Assembly: GCF_000331775.1 (NCBI RefSeq)
Contig: NZ_CAPJ01000185.1
Location: forward strand, 1-5,447
From: Xanthomonas translucens pv. translucens DSM 18974
Lineage (GTDB): Bacteria > Pseudomonadota > Gammaproteobacteria > Xanthomonadales > Xanthomonadaceae
DNA: 5,447 nt
Direction: 5' to 3'
The notes beneath the pieces were generated by a model that was not told the DNA's origin, ran no database searches, and worked only from the letters and a program-made list of their open reading frames with translations. This document shows positions 1 through 5,447 of the stretch, one piece after another. Position 1 is the first letter of the stretch; every line of letters starts with the position of its first letter. The position numbers and the translations under genes were made by a program.

Positions 1-2
1 TG

Positions 3-888
<886 letters not shown>

Positions 889-892
889 GGCC

Positions 893-1003
893 GGGACTCG
901 GGACTCGGGACTCGGGACTCGGGACTCGGGACTCGGGACTCGGGACTCGGGACTCGGGACTCGGGACTCGGGACTCGGGACTCGGGACTCGGGACTCGGG
1001 ACT
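893..1003 (+). repeat. GGGACTC tandem heptamer array, 15 full copies plus 6 nt
   Basis: Starting 5 nt after the fis stop codon, GGGACTC repeats 15 times without a single mismatch (893-997) and ends with a partial GGGACT (998-1003). Every heptamer carries a GGG tract separated by ACTC, so four consecutive units meet the usual G-quadruplex pattern of four G3 tracts with loops of 1-7 nt, on the strand that is also the fis mRNA sense strand. The perfection of the copies suggests recent slippage expansion or contraction, so the copy number is probably variable between strains. Related heptamers are, from memory, scattered between genes in Xanthomonas genomes. Confidence 0.97.
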
Positions 1004-1048
1004 GCAGGATCATGTCCGCGTATGAATCACTGTCAAGCGATCTGATGA

Positions 1049-1086
1049 AAAAAAGCCGCTTTTTCTGCAGAAAAGGCGGCTTTTTT
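1049..1086. terminator. Bidirectional intrinsic terminator between fis and the lipid operon
   Basis: A 38-nt near-perfect palindrome centred on CTGCAG (1065-1070). Position 1049 pairs with 1086, and so on inward, with one G-T wobble (1060/1075). The GC core is GCCGC (1055-1059) against GCGGC (1076-1080), and the outer arms are six A against six T. Read left to right the stem ends in TTTTTT (1081-1086); read right to left it ends in a run of seven T (1054-1048). It therefore looks like a Rho-independent terminator for both convergent transcripts, fis from the left and the cytidylyltransferase operon from the right. Confidence 0.85.
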
Positions 1087-1105
1087 ATTCCAGCCGGCCG
1101 CTTTC

Positions 1106-1173
1106 CTGTAGGAGCGGCTTCAGCCGCGACAGGCACTACCGGTAACGCGTCGCGGCTGAAGCCGCTCCTACAG
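1106..1173. repeat. Inverted REP doublet (BIME-like)
   Basis: Two 25-bp arms, 1106-1130 and 1149-1173, are exact reverse complements, separated by 18 nt that contain the 8-bp palindrome TACCGGTA (1137-1144). Pairing continues outward to about 1100/1179 with one mismatch. Each arm also folds on itself through GCGGCT-TC-AGCCGC. The arm begins TGTAGGAGC, so a GTAG tetranucleotide sits beside the small hairpin, as in REP sequences processed by RAYT (TnpA-REP) transposases. This is a non-autonomous element; no RAYT gene lies in the window. It could also add to transcription termination or to mRNA 3'-end protection of the convergent genes. Confidence 0.9.
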
Positions 1174-1201
1174 AAAAGCAATAATGCAGTGCACTCGCGC
1201 G

Positions 1202-1236
1202 CATCCCCGAGCCCCGAGTCCCCGGTCCCGAGTCCC
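1202..1236 (-). repeat. Degenerate GGGACTC array in reverse orientation
   Basis: Read on the - strand, 1236 to 1202 divides without gaps into five heptamers: GGGACTC, GGGACCG, GGGACTC, GGGGCTC, GGGGATG. Two are exact copies of the unit at 893-1003 and the others drift progressively. It lies 7 nt beyond the stop of the cytidylyltransferase gene, in the sense orientation of that gene, so it mirrors the position of the large array behind fis. Confidence 0.75.
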
Positions 1237-1243
1237 GCCCCCC

Positions 1244-2218
1244 TCACACCCACCCATACCGAATCAAGTGAAAAAACACCGGCGCGGCGAAGCACACCGA
1301 GTCCAGCCGGTCGAGCACGCCGCCGTGGCCTTCGATCATGTGGCCCCAGTCCTTGATGCCGCGGTCGCGCTTGATCGCCGACATCACCAGGCCGCCGAAG
1401 AAGCCCATCAGGTTGGCCACCAGTGCCAGCGCGAACGCCTGCAGCGGCGAGAACGGGGTGATCCACCACAAGGCCGCGCCGAGCAGGCTGGCCGACAGGA
1501 TGCCGCCGACGAAGCCTTCCACGGTCTTGGACGGCGACAGCTTCGGCGCGATCAGGTGCTTGCCGATCAGCTTGCCCCACACGTACTGCAGCACGTCCGA
1601 GGACTGCACCACGATCACCAGGAACGCGAACAGCAGCAGGTTGCGGCCTGCGTAGCCGGGAATCTCCAGGTTTAGCAGCGCCGGCACGTGCGAGATGCAG
1701 AACACGCAGATCATCAGCCCCCACTGCACTTTGGCGGTGCGCTCCAGGTAGCGCGTGGTGTCGCCGCCGATGGTGGCCAGGATCGGCAACACCAGGAACG
1801 CGTAGACCGGGATCAGCAATGTGTACAGCCCGTACCAGCCGCTCCACACCAGCCAGTACTGCCACGGCAGCACGATGTAGAACGCCACCAGCAACGCGTA
1901 GTAGTCGCCGCGCCGGGTCGGCGCCAGGGTGATGAACTCGCGCAGCGCGAACAGCGACACAAGCGCGAACAGCACGATCACGCCGACGCGCCCGAACACG
2001 AACGCCAGCGCCACCACCGCGGCCATCACCCACCACGCGCGGATCCGCGCCACCAGGTTGTCGAGCACCGCGCTGGGGCGTCCGCGCGCGCGCCAGCGCA
2101 GCGTTTCGGACATCAACGTGACCAGCAGCAGCACGGCGGCGATGCCGAGGAACAGCCAGATGGTCTGCTGCCGCAGCGAGGATTGCTGCAGGTGGTCGCT
2201 GAAGGCGATCGGGCTCAT
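1244..2218 (-). CDS. CdsA/YnbB-type phosphatidate cytidylyltransferase
   Basis: The predicted product has 324 residues and should be an integral inner-membrane enzyme that joins CTP and phosphatidate to give CDP-diacylglycerol. Hydrophobic segments cover most of the chain: about 19-37, 62-92, 105-145, 165-182, 195-218 and further ones up to 278. Near the C-terminus is the family signature, SAIKR (280-284), KD (289-290), HGG (298-300) and DRLD (303-306), complete with its metal- and CTP-binding acidic residues. An N-terminal RIRAWW (58-63) precedes the first central helix and, as I remember it, is a mark of the YnbB-like branch. The frame is open far upstream, but the ATG at 2218 is chosen because it forms an ATGA overlap with the acyltransferase stop and has GGAGG 7 nt before it (2226-2230). 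It is the last gene of the operon. A housekeeping cdsA is likely elsewhere, so this is probably a specialised paralogue. Confidence 0.9.
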   Translation of the reverse strand: MSPIAFSDHLQQSSLRQQTIWLFLGIAAVLLLVTLMSETLRWRARGRPSAVLDNLVARIRAWWVMAAVVALAFVFGRVGVIVLFALVSLFALREFITLAPTRRGDYYALLVAFYIVLPWQYWLVWSGWYGLYTLLIPVYAFLVLPILATIGGDTTRYLERTAKVQWGLMICVFCISHVPALLNLEIPGYAGRNLLLFAFLVIVVQSSDVLQYVWGKLIGKHLIAPKLSPSKTVEGFVGGILSASLLGAALWWITPFSPLQAFALALVANLMGFFGGLVMSAIKRDRGIKDWGHMIEGHGGVLDRLDSVCFAAPVFFHLIRYGWV

Positions 2219-2847
2219 CGCGCGGCCTCCATCTGTTCCGGCGACAGCGCCAGCAACGCCGCACGCGTGCGTTCCAGGAACGCCTGCTTGTCCTCGCCGG
2301 CGCCCAGCCGCAGCGGCTCGCCGAAGGTGGTGGTGCACAGCAGCGGCAGCGGCAGCCACTTGCCCTTGGGCATCACCCGCTTCAGGTTGTCGATCCACAC
2401 CGGCACGAACTCCAGCTCCGGGCGGTGCCGCGCCAGGTGGTAGATGCCGCTCTTGAACGGCAGCACGCCGTCCTCGGTGTTGCGCGTGCCTTCCGGAAAC
2501 AGGATCAGCGAGCCGCCGCCATCGACCGCCTCGCACAGGCACTCGACCGGATCGCGGCGGCGCTGTGCGGCCTCGCGCTCGATCAGCACGCCGTTGAACA
2601 CCGAGTGGATCAGGTAGCGGCGCAGCGCGTCGCGTTGCCAGTACTCGGCCGCGGCCACCGGCCGCACCTCGCGCCGCAGCGCTGCCGGCAGCGACGACCA
2701 GATCAGCACGAAATCGCCGTGGCTGGCGTGGTTGCCGTAGTACACGCGGCGCTCGCTGGAGGGAATGCAGCCGCGCCAGAACGCACGCGCGCCGGTCAGG
2801 AGGCGGATCGCGGCACTGCAGCCGCGGGCGATCAGGCGTTCGATCAT
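2215..2847 (-). CDS. PlsC-like lysophospholipid/glycerol-phosphate acyltransferase
   Basis: The product has 210 residues and belongs to the PlsC (LPLAT) superfamily, which moves an acyl group from acyl-ACP or acyl-CoA to a lysophosphatidate or related acceptor. The catalytic NHASHGD block gives the HX4D motif (His40, Asp45). FPEGTR at 117-122 is the acceptor-phosphate binding motif, and FVPVW at 147-151 corresponds to the last conserved block. There is only weak hydrophobicity at the N-terminus (residues 5-20), so membrane attachment may be peripheral. The start at 2847 is chosen because it overlaps the upstream stop as ATGA and has GGAG 5 nt before it (2853-2856); the frame is open much further upstream but through the neighbouring gene. 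With the cytidylyltransferase and phosphatidyltransferase beside it, it likely provides the acyl chain of a special lipid. The true substrate cannot be read from sequence. Confidence 0.9.
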   Translation of the reverse strand: MIERLIARGCSAAIRLLTGARAFWRGCIPSSERRVYYGNHASHGDFVLIWSSLPAALRREVRPVAAAEYWQRDALRRYLIHSVFNGVLIEREAAQRRRDPVECLCEAVDGGGSLILFPEGTRNTEDGVLPFKSGIYHLARHRPELEFVPVWIDNLKRVMPKGKWLPLPLLCTTTFGEPLRLGAGEDKQAFLERTRAALLALSPEQMEAAR

Positions 2848-3497
2848 GTCCACTCCAGTTCGCGCACGATGGCGCGCAGACGCATCACGATGGTCAAGGC
2901 GGCGCCGCCGATCAGCAGCGCCAGGGTCGCGGCCAGGATCGTTGCGGCCACGGCCGCGGAGTGCAGCAGCAGGGCGACGCCCGCCATCACTGCGGCCAGC
3001 GACAGCCAATGCATGCGTTGCACGCGCGCCATTGGCCCCTGCAGCGGCTCGCTGACGCCGCAGGCCAGGCCGAGCATGCGCACGTAGGCGGTGCCCACGC
3101 ACAGCAAGGCCGCGGCCCAGCCCAGGTCCGCGCCCCAGCTCAGCACGTGCTGCAGGCCATAGCCCACGCCCAGGCACACCACGACATCGGACAGCCGGTC
3201 CGGCGCCTCGTTGTAGACCTCGCCGGCGCGGCCGACCATCTGCGCCTGCCGCGCCACCAGCCCGTCCAGGCGGTTGCACAGCAACCGGCCCTGCAGGGCA
3301 AGCGCGGCCAGCAGCAACAAGCCGGCCGCATCGTGCGGCGGCTCGCGCCAAGCGCAATAGAACATCAGCGCCGCCAGCGCGGCGAAGCCGGTGGCGGTCC
3401 AGGACAGGCCATTCGGGGTGGCGCCGCGGGCGCGCAGCGCCGTCGCCAGGCACGCGCGCAGTTGCGCGCGGCGTTGTGCCAGGGTCGATCGTGCCAT
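2844..3497 (-). CDS. YnbA-type CDP-alcohol phosphatidyltransferase
   Basis: The product has 217 residues, mostly hydrophobic, with likely membrane helices near 33-50, 57-73, 106-140, 164-180 and 182-205. The CDP-alcohol phosphatidyltransferase motif is D-x2-DG-x2-AR-x8-G-x3-D-x3-D, which binds two metal ions and transfers the phosphatidyl group from CDP-diacylglycerol to an alcohol. Here it is present with correct spacing but reads Asn75, Asp78-Gly79, Ala82-Arg83, Gly92, Asn96, Asp100, with an extra Asp104. So two of the four aspartates are asparagines. I remember the same Asn pattern in E. coli YnbA, which supports a separate subfamily. The enzyme may use another metal arrangement or acceptor, or be inactive. 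The ATG at 3497 shares one base with the upstream stop (TGATG), and GGAGG at 3504-3508 lies 6 nt before it. Confidence 0.85.
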   Translation of the reverse strand: MARSTLAQRRAQLRACLATALRARGATPNGLSWTATGFAALAALMFYCAWREPPHDAAGLLLLAALALQGRLLCNRLDGLVARQAQMVGRAGEVYNEAPDRLSDVVVCLGVGYGLQHVLSWGADLGWAAALLCVGTAYVRMLGLACGVSEPLQGPMARVQRMHWLSLAAVMAGVALLLHSAAVAATILAATLALLIGGAALTIVMRLRAIVRELEWT

Positions 3498-4969
3498 CAG
3501 CTACCTCCTCCGCAGCCGCCGCAGCCACTGCTGCAGCCACCACCACCGCCACCGCCGCCGCCGCCACCGCAGCCGGAACTGGAACAGCCGCTGCCACCGC
3601 TGCCGCTGGCGATCGGTGCACGCAACGAATGGTAGTCCGCCCACGGCGTCCCCAGCAGCATGCCGGTTCCGGCCAAGGCCAGCGGCTGCGCCAGATCCAG
3701 CGCCTGTGCCGTATGCCGCGGCCCGGCGTCGGTCAGCAATGCCGCATCGCGCTCGGCGAGCAGCCGCTCGCCAGCGAGATTGCGCCGCGGCGGGGTCAGC
3801 AGAAAACCGAGCGCGACAAGCGTCACCACCACCATCGCCGCCACCAGGAAGCCGACCGGGCGCTGCAGCTGCAGGCCGATCTGGATCTTGCGCAGACCGA
3901 CGAGCCACAGCATCAGCAGCGGCGCAGCGCCGGCCAGGCGCGCACACCACGCCTGGCCGCGCCCGAGCCACAGGCGCTTGCCGATCAGCGCATCGCGCAA
4001 TGGCCTGGCATCGTCGCGCAACGCCTGCAGCGCCCGCGTCAGCTGCGGGTTGGCGCGGACCAGCAGCAGGGCGCGCTGCAGCGACGCCGGCGCTTCGACG
4101 CCGGTGTCCTGCAGGTCGGCGCTAGCGCGGCGCCGCGTCCTTCGCGGCGCATGCAAACGCACCGCGCCGCATGACAGCAACAATCCCAGTTGCATCTCCG
4201 CCACGCGCTCGCTGCCGCCGGCCAGATAGGCCAACTCGGCGCTATCGACCTGCATGAGCGCACGATGCTGGCCGATGCCGCGCACCATGCGGCGCACGCG
4301 TGCCGCCGCTGCGCAGGCCAGGCCGATCGATGCGAAGAACAACAGCAGAAAGGAACCGCCGCGCCAATGCAGCGGCGAAGCCGCATCGTTGAACGGCGCC
4401 AAGCACATGCCGAGCAACAGCGTGATCAGCGCCCAGATCCACACCGCCTTGCCGCCTTCGCGCGGCATGCGCCAGCAGCGCTCGCGCGGGCCTACGGTGT
4501 AGACCTGCGCATGGGCCGCCATCGCTGGCGGCCAGCAGCTTGCGGGCGGTTCGCCGAAATGGCGCCAATAGCGCTCCAGGGTCGCGCGGTACTGTTCGCG
4601 ATGGCGCACCGCGTCGGCGGCATCGCCGCGGCCGGGCTGATGGTGCAGCGTGATCCGCAGCACCTGCGGACAGAACCGCTGCCAGTACTCGCGGGTATCG
4701 GTGAGATGGGTATGCCAGACCTGGTCCAGCAACGGGCTGGGCGTGGCCTGCTCCTGCGCGGTGCAGGCCAGGAAGCAGAAGCGCCGGTATTCTTCGACCG
4801 CTTGCGCCGCCAACGCCGGTGGAATGTCGGCCTCTTTCGCCACGCGGCGCACGAATGCCGGCAGCGCAGCGTCGTCCTCGCCGAAGCGATAGGCCTGCAG
4901 CCGCTCCCACAGTGCCCGTTGCGGATCGTCGGCGTAGCGCAGCAGGCTCGAACCGGTCGCTGTGGTCAT
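3497..4969 (-). CDS. TIGR04222-type membrane protein with WHxH domain and Gly/Cys-rich tail
   Basis: The product has 490 residues. Residues 1-150 look like a glycine-rich-domain-protein-type (GRDP/DUF1399-like) domain: LLDQVWHTH (80-88), TREYW (92-96), LHHQP (108-112) and FGEPP--CWPP (138-148). The His/Asp/Cys positions could bind a metal. Two membrane helices follow (about 175-193 and 205-223). The TIGR04222-like segment begins near 243 with AYLAGG and a Leu-rich helix ending in CGAVRL. Two more helices lie near 355-372 and 384-404. The last 35 residues or so are almost only Gly, Ser and Cys, with a run of 11 glycines between cysteines and five cysteines in all. Function is unknown. Topology cannot be fixed from sequence. 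The ATG at 4969 is supported by AAGGAG 8 nt upstream and by sitting 3 nt past the preceding stop. Its place inside a lipid operon suggests envelope work. Confidence 0.85.
   Translation of the reverse strand: MTTATGSSLLRYADDPQRALWERLQAYRFGEDDAALPAFVRRVAKEADIPPALAAQAVEEYRRFCFLACTAQEQATPSPLLDQVWHTHLTDTREYWQRFCPQVLRITLHHQPGRGDAADAVRHREQYRATLERYWRHFGEPPASCWPPAMAAHAQVYTVGPRERCWRMPREGGKAVWIWALITLLLGMCLAPFNDAASPLHWRGGSFLLLFFASIGLACAAAARVRRMVRGIGQHRALMQVDSAELAYLAGGSERVAEMQLGLLLSCGAVRLHAPRRTRRRASADLQDTGVEAPASLQRALLLVRANPQLTRALQALRDDARPLRDALIGKRLWLGRGQAWCARLAGAAPLLMLWLVGLRKIQIGLQLQRPVGFLVAAMVVVTLVALGFLLTPPRRNLAGERLLAERDAALLTDAGPRHTAQALDLAQPLALAGTGMLLGTPWADYHSLRAPIASGSGGSGCSSSGCGGGGGGGGGGGCSSGCGGCGGGS
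3504..3508 (-). promoter_or_regulatory. Shine-Dalgarno GGAGG for the phosphatidyltransferase, inside the upstream tail codons
   Basis: GAGGAGG on the - strand lies within the codons for the final glycines of the upstream protein, 6 nt before the ATG at 3497. Combined with the one-base TGATG overlap, it favours translational coupling: ribosomes ending on the Gly/Cys tail would be placed to restart immediately on the phosphatidyltransferase. Confidence 0.8.
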
Positions 4970-4972
4970 TGC

Positions 4973-5344
4973 TTACGCTCCTTCATATGCACGGCGCCAG
5001 CAGTGCCCACGCTCCACGCTCAAACCGCTGAAGCGGTCCTGCGGGCCGCGCTGCACGACGACATCGTCGCCGGACACCAGCAACTGCACCGGCACGGTGA
5101 GCGCGTGCGCATCGCCGCGCACGCCGGGCGAGCGGCCATTGCCGCGCGTATCCCAGGCGAACATCGCGTAGCCGTCCAGGCCCAGTTCGTCGGCCAAGTG
5201 CACGACCCGCCCCGAATGCTCGTGGCAGCGGTGCAGCAGCACCGCCGCGCGCGGCGGCGCGGCTGGCGCCGTGGCCGGCCAGTAACGGTAGAACAACCGT
5301 GTTCCGTCGAAACTGCAAAACTCGCGTTCGCTGACCTGCCGCAT
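4973..5344 (-). pseudogene. YnbC-type alpha/beta hydrolase, internally deleted and truncated
   Basis: The frame gives 123 residues. Residues 1-79 match the start of a Hydrolase_4/YnbC-like lysophospholipase domain: a beta strand ending LLHRCHEHSGR (36-46, where family members I remember have HRGHEHSGR), then FAWDTRGNGRSPG (62-74). The chain then jumps at DAHAL (78-82) straight to the late strand VPVQLLVSGDD (84-94) and QDRF, which carries the catalytic-acid region. The segment between, holding the GxSxG-type nucleophile elbow, is absent, and so are the catalytic His and the methyltransferase domain that follows in full-length YnbC proteins. After residue 105 the sequence no longer resembles the family. 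A full bifunctional protein would be several hundred residues, so this is best read as a decayed gene. A reinitiation or leader role stays possible. AGGGAA lies 10 nt before the ATG (5355-5360). Confidence 0.7.
4978..4983 (-). promoter_or_regulatory. Strong Shine-Dalgarno AAGGAG for the TIGR04222-type gene
   Basis: AAGGAG on the - strand is 8 nt before the ATG at 4969 and lies inside the last codons of the hydrolase remnant (Glu-Gly-Ala-stop). It is the best ribosome site in the window apart from that at 3504-3508, and it decides the start of the membrane protein. Confidence 0.85.
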
Positions 5345-5397
5345 CCGTTGCCGATTCCCTGTCGTGGTACTTGCCGTTGCGGTAAGTGCCGCTACCG
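5345..5397 (-). other. Leader between a possible upstream gene end and the hydrolase remnant
   Basis: These 53 nt contain an imperfect inverted repeat, 5366-5375 against 5381-5390, with a 5-nt loop. As RNA from the + strand all ten pairs can form (two G-U); as RNA of the operon strand, two positions mismatch. No T-run follows, so it is not a typical terminator, and I see no convincing promoter. The operon promoter may be further right. Confidence 0.35.
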
Positions 5398-5447
5398 CTA
5401 CCGCTTCCGTGTCGTGGCCGCGGCCTGCGCCGCGCGGCTCAGCGCGG
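5398..5447 (-). CDS. Possible C-terminal end of an upstream gene (5' end outside window)
   Basis: On the - strand, one frame is open from the right edge and ends in TAG at 5398-5400, coding for 15 residues, ALSRAAQAAATTRKR. An Ala-rich helix end with a basic tail is plausible as a protein C-terminus, and the 53-nt distance to the next start would suit the same transcription unit. It is too short to identify, and it may be only a chance frame. Confidence 0.35.
   Translation of the reverse strand, partial: ALSRAAQAAATTRKR

Larger units (their letters stand above)
889..1243. other. Repeat-rich intergenic region between convergent genes
   Basis: No gene is supported in these 355 nt between the stop of fis and the stop of the cytidylyltransferase gene. 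The content, in order, is a GGGACTC heptamer array, an unexplained less GC-rich stretch of about 45 nt (1004-1048), a palindromic terminator, an inverted REP doublet and a degenerate reverse-oriented heptamer array. Frames that stay open across it translate to monotonous Ser-Pro-Glu-Ser-Arg-Val repeats, which are by-products of the heptamer repeat (7 x 3 = 21 nt period) and not protein. Confidence 0.85.

Noticed and set aside
893..1003. CRISPR array
   Set aside because: Units are 7 nt, perfectly contiguous and without spacers; there is no cas gene nearby.
2219..2542. Extended N-terminus for the cytidylyltransferase (start at 2542)
   Set aside because: The extension is the acyltransferase read in another frame; the ATG at 2218 has a good ribosome site and an ATGA overlap.
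2848..3621. Extended N-terminus for the acyltransferase (start at 3621)
   Set aside because: The extra part lies over the phosphatidyltransferase, is Ala/Arg/Pro-rich and has no domain; the ATG at 2847 fits operon overlap and family length.
2961..3635. + strand frame ending in a polyproline-rich segment
   Set aside because: It is the complement of the phosphatidyltransferase gene and of the Gly-rich tail codons; open frames in all phases are common at this GC content.
5366..5390. Intrinsic terminator or riboswitch ahead of the operon
   Set aside because: The inverted repeat has two mismatches on the transcribed strand and no T-run, and 53 nt is too short for a known riboswitch.

Overview
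The window is very GC-rich bacterial DNA with dense coding, and I read it as chromosomal sequence from a xanthomonad, probably Xanthomonas or a close relative. Three things point there: a Fis protein of xanthomonad type (90 residues) behind a DUF3426 gene, a GTAGGAGC-type REP doublet, and a run of GGGACTC heptamers. This placement rests on recognition, not on a search.

Positions 1-888 are on the + strand. First comes the 3' part of a membrane-anchored DUF3426 protein, then a short gap with a small palindrome, then fis, the nucleoid-associated DNA-binding protein. Positions 889-1243 form a repeat-rich gap between convergent genes. In order it holds 15 perfect GGGACTC heptamers plus a partial one, a near-perfect palindromic terminator that should work in both directions, an inverted REP pair with two 25-bp arms, and a short degenerate heptamer array in the opposite orientation.

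Positions 1244-5344 are on the - strand and form one tight operon, transcribed right to left. Its genes are: a shortened alpha/beta hydrolase of YnbC type (5344-4973); a membrane protein with an N-terminal WHxH motif and a Gly/Cys-rich tail, of TIGR04222 type (4969-3497); a YnbA-type CDP-alcohol phosphatidyltransferase (3497-2844); a PlsC-type acyltransferase (2847-2215); and a CdsA/YnbB-type cytidylyltransferase (2218-1244). Junctions are 3-nt gaps, TGATG or ATGA overlaps, and each start has a Shine-Dalgarno-like sequence. At the right edge, 5447-5398 may be the last 15 codons of another gene in the same direction.

Taken together, acyltransferase, cytidylyltransferase and phosphatidyltransferase are the steps needed to make a lysophospholipid or phosphatidic acid, activate it with CTP, and transfer it to an alcohol. 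The set resembles the poorly understood E. coli ynbABC cluster rather than the housekeeping phospholipid genes. The most interesting points are the eroded ynbC-like gene, the two Asp-to-Asn changes in the phosphatidyltransferase motif, the insertion of a Cys/Gly-tailed membrane protein in the lipid operon, and the mirrored G-rich heptamer arrays behind both convergent genes.
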